This document shows, in pieces, positions 9,377 to 17,169 of a DNA stretch of 64,000 nucleotides (position 1 is its first letter; every line of letters starts with the position of its first letter). Origin of the DNA: an uncultured OCS116 cluster bacterium (lineage in GTDB: Bacteria; Pseudomonadota; Alphaproteobacteria; Rhizobiales; TMED25); contig CACPHU010000005.1 in NCBI GenBank assembly GCA_902633855.1, positions 1 through 64,000 of the forward strand, in the 5' to 3' direction. The position numbers and the translations under genes are program-made. The notes beneath the pieces were generated by a model, which ran no database searches, had not been told where the DNA came from, and was given only the letters and a program-made list of their open reading frames with translations.

Positions 9377-10269
9377 AAATAAATAAAATTGGACTAATCG
9401 GTATGGGTTTAATGGGGCAAGCATTTATTAAAAATCTTGTCAAGGCACAGATACATGTTCAGGGATTTGATACTGATCAAAAAAGAATGTCTCAACTTAA
9501 AGATATCGGTGGCACGCCATTGGACTCACCACACCTTGTCGGCAAGGATGTCAATTTTGTATTAACATCACTTCCAAATAGTACAATTGCAAGGGATGTG
9601 TTCTTCAGTGAAGGAGGGCTTGCAGATAATAACTATCGCGACTTAATTGTTTGCGATACAACAACATCGAGACCAGAGGATAGCGAGGAGATCGCAGGAG
9701 AACTATCAAATTTTGGGATACATTTCTTAGATACAGCTGTAAGTGGAACAAGCGCAATGGCAGAGGTAGGAGATTTAGTTATCATTGCTGGTGGCCCAAA
9801 AGAGATATACGATAAGGCAATTCCAATATTAAATACATTTTCCAGAGCATCTTACTATATGGGTCCATCTGGGTCGGGAGCGCGTACAAAACTTGTAATA
9901 AATCTTGTTTTAGCGGGAAACCGTCTCTCGCTAGCGGAAGGGCTTGTGCTGGGAGAAAAGTCCGGGTTAAATCTTGATTCATTACTTGCAGTCGTAAAAG
10001 ATGGCGCATGCTCATCGAAAACAATGAGCGATAAAGGGCCCAAGATGATCGATGGTGATTTTAAGACCCAAAGCCGTGTAATAAATGTACTTAAAGACTC
10101 CAGATTAATGCTTGAGCAAGGACAAAAATTTGGCTCTCCTATGTTAATGACAAATATCTGGTCTCAACTCATGCAGGCCTCAGAAGAAGCAGGTTATGGG
10201 GAAAAAGATGTTACAAGCTTTATTGAAATCCTTCGAGGTATGGCTGGTCTTAAAAGCAGGATAGATTGA
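9373..10269 (+). CDS. NAD(P)-binding beta-hydroxyacid dehydrogenase (3-hydroxyisobutyrate dehydrogenase-like)
   Basis: About 298 residues. The N-terminal Rossmann fold shows IGLIGMGLMGQAF; the substrate-binding signature appears as DTAVSGTSAMAEVGDLVIIAGG, and the catalytic-Lys region as GARTKLVINLVLAGNRLSLAEGL. The family oxidises 3-hydroxyisobutyrate, tartronate semialdehyde or related acids. GTG 9373 forms a GTGA overlap with the upstream stop and is preferred over GTG 9367. It closes the operon and runs toward tRNA-Phe, leaving nine bases. Confidence 0.88.
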   Translation: MKINKIGLIGMGLMGQAFIKNLVKAQIHVQGFDTDQKRMSQLKDIGGTPLDSPHLVGKDVNFVLTSLPNSTIARDVFFSEGGLADNNYRDLIVCDTTTSRPEDSEEIAGELSNFGIHFLDTAVSGTSAMAEVGDLVIIAGGPKEIYDKAIPILNTFSRASYYMGPSGSGARTKLVINLVLAGNRLSLAEGLVLGEKSGLNLDSLLAVVKDGACSSKTMSDKGPKMIDGDFKTQSRVINVLKDSRLMLEQGQKFGSPMLMTNIWSQLMQASEEAGYGEKDVTSFIEILRGMAGLKSRID

Positions 10270-10278
10270 AAAAATTTG

Positions 10279-10354
10279 TGGTGCCCTGACCTAGATTTGA
10301 ACTAGGGACACAACGATTTTCAGTCGTTTGCTCTACCAACTGAGCTATCAGGGC
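10279..10354 (-). tRNA. tRNA-Phe (anticodon GAA)
   Basis: The reverse strand folds as a 76-base tRNA with encoded CCA. The acceptor GCCCTGA pairs with TCAGGGC, the D arm holds AGCTCAGTTGGTAGAGC, the anticodon loop is CTGAAAA with anticodon GAA, and the T arm carries GTTCAAATC. It follows yacG on the same strand, an arrangement familiar in alphaproteobacteria. The accessory catabolic block abuts its 3' end, the usual side for integration, but no repeated tRNA end was seen at the other border. Confidence 0.97.
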
Positions 10355-10386
10355 ACATGATATTCCTATTTATATGAATTTTTTAA

Positions 10387-10590
10387 TTAGAAGTCTAGCT
10401 TATCTTTTTTTATTATATCAATAATCTCAGGGTTCTCATTAATCATTTCATCATTCACTTTTTCACCAGGTATATAATATTTTCCGGTGAGCCAATTGCC
10501 CAGATCTTTGTTTGCACATTTCTCTGAGCAAAAGGGTTCGAATTTTGCGTTAGATAATTGTTTACACATTGGGCATTTTTCTATTTTCAT
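10387..10590 (-). CDS. yacG: DNA gyrase inhibitor / zinc-binding protein YacG
   Basis: A 67-residue protein from the preferred start (ATG 10590; the track start at 10605 adds five residues). The zinc ribbon is clear: CPMC near the N-terminus and PFCSEKC, followed by the family signature DLGNWLTGKYYIPG. In E. coli YacG binds GyrB and blocks DNA binding by gyrase. The gene lies between a small membrane protein gene and tRNA-Phe; in relatives an RNase E/G gene usually separates it from maf. Confidence 0.9.
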   Translation of the reverse strand: MKIEKCPMCKQLSNAKFEPFCSEKCANKDLGNWLTGKYYIPGEKVNDEMINENPEIIDIIKKDKLDF

Positions 10591-10631
10591 AACTTGTATC
10601 CACATTATTAGATGTAAATTAATTACTATTT

Positions 10632-11033
10632 CTAATTAACATAAAATTCTCGTGCTTTTGTTTTAGTACCATCAATCATGATGAGATACAAGCTAACCTT
10701 TGATGTTGATGGTGGAATAGTTCTATATTTCTCTATTTCCTTGATCTCACTTTTACACATCGGCATAACAAGAATATTGTTTGGTTTTGCATTATTAATT
10801 CCATACCTTACCTCTTTTATCAAACATCTTTTTTTTATGAGATATGGAAATTCCATGACCAAATTATTATTAATTAACTTATAGCTAATCCAACTCTCCT
10901 CATCATCAAAACTATTATTTTGTGCATTTAAATGAACGAAATAAAAAAATAACATCAATAACATCAAAATAAGTAATCCTGAGTATATCCAATAATAAAT
11001 GAGTTTATTTTTTTTTAGATTTATTTTGCGCAT
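10632..11033 (-). CDS. Hypothetical small membrane-anchored protein
   Basis: No family recognised. From ATG 11033 the product has about 133 residues (ATG 11048 adds five). A basic N-terminus (MRKINLKKNK) precedes one strong hydrophobic segment of about 25 residues (YWIYSGLLILMLLMLFFYFV), then a hydrophilic, probably periplasmic domain with two Cys (KKRC, MPMC). It overlaps the end of maf by 29 bases, so coupled translation is likely. It occupies the place of the RNase E/G gene rng in the usual order, but shows no resemblance to it. Confidence 0.6.
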   Translation of the reverse strand: MRKINLKKNKLIYYWIYSGLLILMLLMLFFYFVHLNAQNNSFDDEESWISYKLINNNLVMEFPYLIKKRCLIKEVRYGINNAKPNNILVMPMCKSEIKEIEKYRTIPPSTSKVSLYLIMIDGTKTKAREFYVN

Positions 11034-11610
11034 TAAAGCCAATTCCATTAAGTAAATTTAAAGTCTCATTTAGAGGCAGACCAACTACTGAGGTATATGA
11101 GCCAATAAGCTTTACCACAAATCCTCCTGCAAACCCTTGTATGGCATATGCCCCTGCCTTACCCCTCCATTCATCAGTATTGAGATAGAGATGTATTTCA
11201 CTTTCGGATAATAACTTAAATTTAATTCGTGTCTCAACATTCCTATTATAAAAAATACCTTTTTGATCTCGTACGCATACAGCAGTATAAACTCTGTGGT
11301 TACGTCCAGACAATAAATTCAAGTTTTCTCTTGCCTTTTCAATATCTTCAGTTTTTTCAATAATTTTTCTGCCAATTGCAATAACTGTATCTGCAGCTAA
11401 TATAAAATCATTTTTATATTGCTCATTCTCAGATATAGAATACGCTTTTTTCCTTGCGAGCATTAGAGCTATCTGATGCGGTGGCAGGCTTTGATCATAA
11501 ATAGTTTCATCCACGTTACTTGGGTCAATAATATCAGGGATAATCCCTACTTGCCCTAATAAATCATATCTACGGATTGAGTTACTAGCTAATATTAAGC
11601 GTGGAGCCAT
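11005..11610 (-). CDS. maf: Maf family nucleoside triphosphate pyrophosphatase
   Basis: A 201-residue Maf/Ham1-fold pyrophosphatase that hydrolyses non-canonical or modified nucleoside triphosphates (dTTP/UTP or 7-methyl-GTP in subfamilies). Motifs seen are LILASNSIRRYDLL at the N-terminus, ARKKAYS, AADTVIAIGRKIIEK, LSGRNHRVYTAV, and WRGKAGAYAIQGFA with VVGLPL near the end. It follows hisD by 5 bases and overlaps the next gene. The subfamily cannot be settled by eye. Confidence 0.92.
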   Translation of the reverse strand: MAPRLILASNSIRRYDLLGQVGIIPDIIDPSNVDETIYDQSLPPHQIALMLARKKAYSISENEQYKNDFILAADTVIAIGRKIIEKTEDIEKARENLNLLSGRNHRVYTAVCVRDQKGIFYNRNVETRIKFKLLSESEIHLYLNTDEWRGKAGAYAIQGFAGGFVVKLIGSYTSVVGLPLNETLNLLNGIGFNAQNKSKKK

Positions 11611-11615
11611 CTTCC

Positions 11616-12917
11616 TTAATCATCTTTTCGGTTTAATCTCGCTCTTAATGAGTTAGCATGTGATATAAGACCCTCTTGCTCAGCAATTCTGATCGCGCTT
11701 GGGGCTATTTCATTAAAGTTCGACTTATCACACTCAACAATAGATGTTCGTTTCATAAAACTTTGAACCGATAGTCCAGACGAAAATCTTGCTGTTTGCA
11801 TTGTGGGTAATACGTGATTTGTGCCAACAACGTAATCACCAGCAGCTTCTGGTGTATATTTACCAATAAATATTGCCCCAGCATTTTTAACTTGCTCTGA
11901 TAAATCACGCGCGTCTGGCGTACATAATTGCAAATGTTCAGGGGCGATTTCATTTATAAATTTTATGATTTCTTTGTTTGTTTCACATATTATTATGCAT
12001 CCATATCGGGTCCAACTATTTTTGAGTGTTGCCCCATCATCAAGATCCTCTAATCTTTGATTTATTCGTTCCAGAACTCTTTTTGCAAAATCAATATCCT
12101 TTGTTACTAGAATTGATTGGGCATTATCGTCGTGCTCTGCTTGCGCAAAAAGATCTTCTACAACCCATTCTAAATCCATGTCTGAATCAGCAACAACCAT
12201 AACCTCTGATGGTCCCGCGACCATATCAATACCTACATCACCAAAAACCTGTTTTTTTGCAGCAGCTACATAACTATTCCCTGGACCTACAATCATATCA
12301 ACTTTATCTATTTGATCAGTTCCATAAGTAAGAGCTGCGATAGCTTGGGCTCCGCCAATTCTGTAGACTTCTTCTACATTACAAATACTGGCTGCCGCCA
12401 GTATTGAATTATTAAGGACACCATTCATTGATGGTGTTACCATTACAATACGCCTGACACCCGCAACTAGTGCCGGTATAACATTCATAAGAACACTGCT
12501 TGGATATATTGCCTTGCCACCTGGCACATAGACACCAACCGACTCTACTGGTGTCCATCTTTGCTCGATTTTAATATCAATTTGATCAGTATAAGAGAGA
12601 TTTTCAGGTTTTAACTTTTCATGATATGCAAGAATTCTATCATGGGCAAATTTTAAGGAACTTAAAAGTTCTCTACTGATATTTTCAGTACTTTTGCTCA
12701 AAATATTCTTGTCTAGTTTTAGATCTTCTTGAGATAACTGATTATTATCAAACTCATTTGTATAATTTAGAAGTGCGGAGTCTTTATCTTTCCTGATTGA
12801 TGAAATTATAGCATCAACTTCACCGGAGATTTCATTAAAGTTGAGCTTCCTTTTGGCTTGTTGCTGATAAAACTCATTCATTGACTTCACGTCGTTAATG
12901 TTAAATATTTTTTTCAT
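11616..12917 (-). CDS. hisD: Histidinol dehydrogenase
   Basis: A 433-residue enzyme that oxidises histidinol to histidine in two NAD-dependent steps. Family motifs include VGVYVPGGKAIYPSSVLMN, IVGPGNSYVAAAKKQVFG, the metal-site region FAQAEHDDNAQ, and IAPEHLQL with a catalytic Glu-His pair. The track start at 12956 is inside murA; ATG 12917 (MKKIFNINDVK) is the natural N-terminus and leaves 8 bases after murA. The gene sits in the alphaproteobacterial murA-hisD-maf order, away from other his genes. Confidence 0.95.
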   Translation of the reverse strand: MKKIFNINDVKSMNEFYQQQAKRKLNFNEISGEVDAIISSIRKDKDSALLNYTNEFDNNQLSQEDLKLDKNILSKSTENISRELLSSLKFAHDRILAYHEKLKPENLSYTDQIDIKIEQRWTPVESVGVYVPGGKAIYPSSVLMNVIPALVAGVRRIVMVTPSMNGVLNNSILAAASICNVEEVYRIGGAQAIAALTYGTDQIDKVDMIVGPGNSYVAAAKKQVFGDVGIDMVAGPSEVMVVADSDMDLEWVVEDLFAQAEHDDNAQSILVTKDIDFAKRVLERINQRLEDLDDGATLKNSWTRYGCIIICETNKEIIKFINEIAPEHLQLCTPDARDLSEQVKNAGAIFIGKYTPEAAGDYVVGTNHVLPTMQTARFSSGLSVQSFMKRTSIVECDKSNFNEIAPSAIRIAEQEGLISHANSLRARLNRKDD

Positions 12918-12925
12918 TCTAAATT

Positions 12926-14203
12926 CTATCTTATTCTCTCTATCTCTGCACCGCAATTTGATAACTTTTTCTCTAAATTTTCAAAACCACGGTCTAAATG
13001 ATAAACTCTATTTATTAGGGTTTCTCCTTCTGCGCATAAGGCAGCAATTACAAGGGATACAGATGCCCTAAGATCAGTAGCCATTACTTGAGCACCCACT
13101 AAGTTTGCTTTACCAGTTATTATAGCTTTGTCTCCATCTAAATAAATATCTGCTCCCATTCTAACTAATTCCTGGACGTGCATAAATCTATTTTCAAAAA
13201 TTTTTTCATTTATTACTGAAACTCCATGTGCTTGCGTAAGTAATGCCATAAACTGTGCTTGTAAATCTGTTGGGAAACCTGGATAAGGTTCCGTTATAAG
13301 ATCAATGGGTTTAATTTCATTTGTCAAATAACCATCAACATTTATGCCGTCATCGGTGTCTTTTATTTGGAAGCCAATATTTCTTAGTAGGTATAGTGGT
13401 AATTCCAAGTTTCTTGGATCGCAACCCTTTAATATTAAATTTCCTCTCGTAATACATGCCGCGATTGCAAAAGTTGCAGCCTCAATCCTGTCAGACATAA
13501 CTGAATGCGACGCACCATGAAGTGTTTCTTGCCCATCGATAAGTATATTTTTTTTGTTTATCTCAATATTTGCCCCCATTTTTTTTAAGCAATCAATCAA
13601 GTCTAAAACCTCAGGCTCAATTGACGCGTTGCTTATCTTCGTTTCGCCCTTTGCAAGTGTTGACGCCATTATTAAATTTTGAGTCGCGCCCACAGATGGT
13701 TTTTCTAATTGAATATAATTACCTGTCAGGCCTTTCTTGGCCTTCACTATAACAAATCCCTTCTCAACTTTGACGTCCGCACCTAATGTTTTTAGACCCT
13801 TTAAATGAATATCAACTGGGCGCGTACCAATAGCACAGCCACCTGGCATTGAAACACGAGCGTAACCCTCTCTTGCAAGTAAGGCACCAATTACTAAAAA
13901 GCTTGCCCTCATCTTGGAAACATTTTCGTACCCGGCCGTTGTGCTGCTTATATTAGCCACATTGATAGAAATTGGCGCGCTGAGATCACTTTTTTTTACC
14001 CTGATTTGATTTATGCTCGCGCCAAGCTCCTCTAGTATAAATGTAAGTGTTTTTATGTCTGTTAGCTTGGGTACATTATGTATTTGTAATACATCATCTG
14101 TTAAAATGGATGAAATCATAATCGGAAGAGAGGAGTTCTTTGAACCGGAAATAGAAACTTTCCCGTTTAGCCTATTACCGCCAATGATACGAATTTTATC
14201 CAT
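12926..14203 (-). CDS. murA: UDP-N-acetylglucosamine 1-carboxyvinyltransferase
   Basis: A 425-residue enzyme for the first committed step of peptidoglycan synthesis: transfer of enolpyruvate from PEP to UDP-GlcNAc, in the cytoplasm. It has the inverse alpha/beta barrel repeats; the N-terminal GGNRLNGKVSISGSKNS and the active-site loop MPGGCAIGTRPVDIH with catalytic Cys at about residue 123 are present, so it should be sensitive to fosfomycin. Late motifs include TEPYPGFPTDLQAQFMAL. Its ATG overlaps the stop of a tiny basic ORF upstream, indicating coupling. Confidence 0.96.
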   Translation of the reverse strand: MDKIRIIGGNRLNGKVSISGSKNSSLPIMISSILTDDVLQIHNVPKLTDIKTLTFILEELGASINQIRVKKSDLSAPISINVANISSTTAGYENVSKMRASFLVIGALLAREGYARVSMPGGCAIGTRPVDIHLKGLKTLGADVKVEKGFVIVKAKKGLTGNYIQLEKPSVGATQNLIMASTLAKGETKISNASIEPEVLDLIDCLKKMGANIEINKKNILIDGQETLHGASHSVMSDRIEAATFAIAACITRGNLILKGCDPRNLELPLYLLRNIGFQIKDTDDGINVDGYLTNEIKPIDLITEPYPGFPTDLQAQFMALLTQAHGVSVINEKIFENRFMHVQELVRMGADIYLDGDKAIITGKANLVGAQVMATDLRASVSLVIAALCAEGETLINRVYHLDRGFENLEKKLSNCGAEIERIR

Positions 14204-14327
14204 CTTTTGCTTCGCTATTATTTACTTTCTTTTCTCTTTTCTTGATTGCTTGAGCTTTTCGTTTCTTCAAATTCTCCTTCAAAGCTGTAGCTAATTTTTG
14301 ATTGTCTTTTTTTCTTAATTTTGCCAT
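14196..14327 (-). CDS. Tiny lysine-rich protein upstream of murA
   Basis: A 43-codon ORF below the track limit: begins MAKLRKKDNQKLATALKENL and ends in EAKDG. It is strongly basic and probably helical. Its stop codon overlaps the murA start by eight bases (ATGGATAA), which argues for real translation. From memory, small ORFs with an LxxNLxRRKAQAR-like core occur just before murA in other alphaproteobacteria; the KENLKKRKAQAIKKR stretch here fits. Function unknown; RNA or ribosome binding would suit its charge. Alternative: a leader peptide for murA. Confidence 0.6.
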   Translation of the reverse strand: MAKLRKKDNQKLATALKENLKKRKAQAIKKREKKVNNSEAKDG

Positions 14328-14379
14328 ATTTCGAGTTGTATTATGTTTGATTGATTAATATTTTACAAATACATATGAA

Positions 14380-14454
14380 GCCGCAGTAGCTCAGTGGTAG
14401 AGCGCACCCTTGGTAAGGGTGAGGTCGAGTGTTCAATCCACTCCTGCGGCACCA
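14380..14454 (+). tRNA. tRNA-Thr (anticodon GGT)
   Basis: A 75-base tRNA with encoded CCA. The acceptor GCCGCAG pairs with CTGCGGC, the D arm contains TAGCTCAGTGGTAGAGC, the anticodon stem CACCC/GGGTG closes loop TTGGTAA (anticodon GGT, reading ACC/ACU), and the T arm has GTTCAATCC. It lies between divergent transcription units, followed by a flavodoxin-fold gene. Confidence 0.97.
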
Positions 14455-14520
14455 TTTACCATAAATATATAATTAAAAGATTATATTGAAAATCCTTTCT
14501 TTGTTATTTACTCTAAATTA

Positions 14521-14985
14521 ATGATGAAGAAACTACTTATACTATCAAATTTACCAACAAAAAATACTGAGATATTACTTTACGAGACGCAAAAAGGCGC
14601 CAAATCTATTGAGTCGAATAATATTAAGATATTGGCTTGTGATGCTCGTGAAGTAGACCATAACCATATCCTAGACTCAGCTGGAATAATAATTGGCACT
14701 ACCGAAAATCTTGGTTATATGAGCGGGATTATCAAAGATTTTTTCGATAGAAATTATTACCACTGTATCGATAAAACAAATGGTATGCCTTACGCAATAT
14801 ATATTCGAGCAGGTCATGACGGTACAGGAACCGAGGTTAATATAAAAAGAATAATAACTGGTTTAAAGTGGAAAGAGGTACAAAAACCGCTTATACTCAA
14901 GGGTAGTTGGAATGACAATTTCAAAGACCAATGCTTCCATCTAGGCGCAACGATCGCGGCAGGACTGGATGCAAATATATATTAA
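14521..14985 (+). CDS. Flavodoxin-fold NAD(P)H-dependent oxidoreductase-like protein
   Basis: A 154-residue single-domain protein. The N-terminal strand and loop (KLLILSNLPTKNTEILLYE) sit where flavodoxins bind FMN phosphate, and GIIIGTTENLGYMSGIIKDFFDR is the WrbA/flavodoxin-like motif of a substrate-covering loop. YAIYIRAGHDGTG matches the third FMN loop region. It probably binds FMN and reduces quinones or acts as an electron carrier; which cannot be told. Two adjacent ATG codons (14521, 14524) are possible starts. It is 20 bases before the aminopeptidase gene. Confidence 0.75.
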   Translation: MMKKLLILSNLPTKNTEILLYETQKGAKSIESNNIKILACDAREVDHNHILDSAGIIIGTTENLGYMSGIIKDFFDRNYYHCIDKTNGMPYAIYIRAGHDGTGTEVNIKRIITGLKWKEVQKPLILKGSWNDNFKDQCFHLGATIAAGLDANIY

Positions 14986-15005
14986 ATTTAATGTAATGGG
15001 ATAGA

Positions 15006-16364
15006 ATGTTCACAAAAAATAGAAATAATGCAATTGAAATTGAGCTTATAAGTAAAAATAAATTAAACAACTATATCAAAGAAAACCCAGATCAAAAAAG
15101 ATGGATCGAGCAAAATACATTTACAGCTGATCCTGGTGAGCTGGTCATAATCCCACAAGATAAAGATAATATAAGAAAAGTTTTACTAGGGAGAACATAT
15201 GAAAATGATGTTTACTCTAAATTTATTTGCAGTAATTTGTCAAAAAAATTACCTGGCAATAATTATTACATTTCAAATTTAGATCCTGACGATATTTTAC
15301 CGTATATAAGCTGGGCTCTGGGTTGTTATAAATATGATAGTGCACCAATTTCCACTTCAAAACTTTTCCTTCCGGATAAGATCCATAATGAGGTAAGTAT
15401 TCATGTGGAAAGTATCTTTTTCACAATGGATCTTATAAATCATCCTGCCAATAGACTTACAACAGAGGAATTTGCAAAAATAATTGGAGAATATTTTACG
15501 AATAAAAACTGTAAAGTCACTGAAATTATCGGAGAAGATCTGCTCAAGCATAATTTCCCTCTGATATATGAGGTTGGAAAAGCAAGCTCGCATAAACCAA
15601 GGTTAGTTGAGATTCAGTGGGGGAAAAAAAATGATCCAAAAGTTACACTAGTTGGAAAAGGCATCACTTTTGATACAGGTGGCTTAGATATTAAACCTTC
15701 ATCTGGTATGCTTCTAATGAAAAAAGATATGGGCGGGGCGGCGAATATATTGGGCCTCGCAAATATGATAATTGGAAATAAACTGAATTTAAACTTGAGA
15801 GTATTGATACCAATTGCTGAGAACTCAATTTCAAGTAATTCTTTCAGGCCAGGCGATATTTTAAATTCAAGATCAGGTTTGACGGTTGAAATTGGAAACA
15901 CTGATGCAGAGGGTAGATTGATATTAGCAGACTCTCTAACTCTCGCTGATGAGGGCTCGCCAGACTTAATCATCGATATGGCTACCCTGACAGGAGCCGC
16001 AAGAGTGGCGGTGGGACCAGAGATAGTTCCATTCTTTAGTACTAGTGACGCAATTTCTAATATCCTAAAAAAAGTTTCGCAAAATGTTCAAGATCCAGTT
16101 TGGGAACTTCCATTTTTTGCACCATATGGAAAATGGCTTAATAATGAGATCTCAGACCTGAATAATTCACCAAATACACCGTTTGCAGGCTCTATTATTG
16201 CAGCAGAATTTTTGAAAAAATTTATTACCAATACAAATAATTATTTACATTTCGATGTTTATTCCTGGAATAATGGTACAAACAGGTATATCCCCAAAGG
16301 TGGAGCCGCGCAGGGCATCAGAGCTATTTACCAGCTGATAAAAGAGCTTTATGTTAATAAATAA
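15006..16364 (+). CDS. M17 family leucyl aminopeptidase
   Basis: A 452-residue cytosolic aminopeptidase with two metal ions. The C-terminal catalytic domain shows VGKGITFDTGGLDIKPSSGM (metal ligands and catalytic Lys), MKKDMGGAA, and the family signature NTDAEGRLILADSL with the bicarbonate-binding Arg. The N-terminal domain is short, as in the PepB-like branch common in alphaproteobacteria. It is followed at once by an SH3-NlpC/P60 gene, a pairing seen in relatives, which suggests joint turnover of muropeptides or peptides. Confidence 0.93.
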   Translation: MFTKNRNNAIEIELISKNKLNNYIKENPDQKRWIEQNTFTADPGELVIIPQDKDNIRKVLLGRTYENDVYSKFICSNLSKKLPGNNYYISNLDPDDILPYISWALGCYKYDSAPISTSKLFLPDKIHNEVSIHVESIFFTMDLINHPANRLTTEEFAKIIGEYFTNKNCKVTEIIGEDLLKHNFPLIYEVGKASSHKPRLVEIQWGKKNDPKVTLVGKGITFDTGGLDIKPSSGMLLMKKDMGGAANILGLANMIIGNKLNLNLRVLIPIAENSISSNSFRPGDILNSRSGLTVEIGNTDAEGRLILADSLTLADEGSPDLIIDMATLTGAARVAVGPEIVPFFSTSDAISNILKKVSQNVQDPVWELPFFAPYGKWLNNEISDLNNSPNTPFAGSIIAAEFLKKFITNTNNYLHFDVYSWNNGTNRYIPKGGAAQGIRAIYQLIKELYVNK

Positions 16365-16378
16365 TTTTAAGGTGTAGC

Positions 16379-17169
16379 ATTCAACGCATTATTACAATTC
16401 CCAAAACGGATATTAAGAAAGAGCCATCAAATTCTTCTGAAACAATATCGGAAGCTCTTTACGGTGAATTCATAGGGATTGAGGATGAAGATGAAAAGTG
16501 GATATATGGAAGATTATTAAATGATAACTATCGTGGTTATGTGGTAAAAACCGCAACTAAAGTTGAAGACCACAAATTAAATAATTCTTCTCTTAAAATC
16601 AGTGCAAATAGTACCCACATATATTCCACTCCAGACCCAAAATCACCTATTAAAAAAACTTTATTCAGAAATTCAAGAGTACTTTGTGACTTGTCCAACG
16701 TAAAAAATGATTTCGTAAAAGTTAATTTTGAGGATGGGTTTATAAATACCAGTCATGTTCGGAGAAATCTCGAAAAAAAATAGATTTTGTTGACGTAGCA
16801 AAAAGTTATGTTGGGGCACCATACAAATGGGGTGGAAGGACTATTCTTGGAATAGATTGTTCTGGATTAGTTCAAACTTCACTCAATGCGGTTGGTCGGG
16901 AGTGCCCGCGGGATAGTATACAGCAATGTGAACAATTCTGTGGCACTACAGATATTGATCCCGAAATCAGTAATTTACGAAGGGGTGATATTATTTTTTG
17001 GGAAGGTCATGTAGCGATATATGTGCAAACAAATAAAATCATTCATAGTAATATGACCAGTATGGATGTACGAATTGAAAATTTTACAAAGATAAGAGAA
17101 ATATTAGATAAAGAAGATAATCACATTAAGTCAGTCGCTAGGATGATACCCGAATTTATTTATATGTAG
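16379..17169 (+). pseudogene. SH3-NlpC/P60 cell-wall peptidase, frameshifted in an A8 run, no standard start
   Basis: Two frames make one protein. Frame A, open from 16361, holds two SH3b-like segments (EALYGEFIGIEDEDEKWIYG; STPDPKSPIKKTLFR) and stops at 16783. Frame B then reads an intact NlpC/P60 domain with YVGAPYKWGG, catalytic Cys in GIDCSGLVQ, and His in WEGHVAIY, to TAG 17169. One extra A in the A8 run at 16773-16780 would join them. Frame B has no start before its Cys. Frame A has no ATG/GTG/TTG before GTG 16541, but ATT 16379 follows TAAGG at 6 bases. It could be a pseudogene, an assembly indel, or a gene read by slippage. Confidence 0.8.

Noticed and set aside
10279-10354. tRNA-Phe as an attachment site of an integrated element
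   Set aside because: No direct repeat of the tRNA 3' end was seen at the rpoN border, and no integrase gene is present; kept only as context in a finding.
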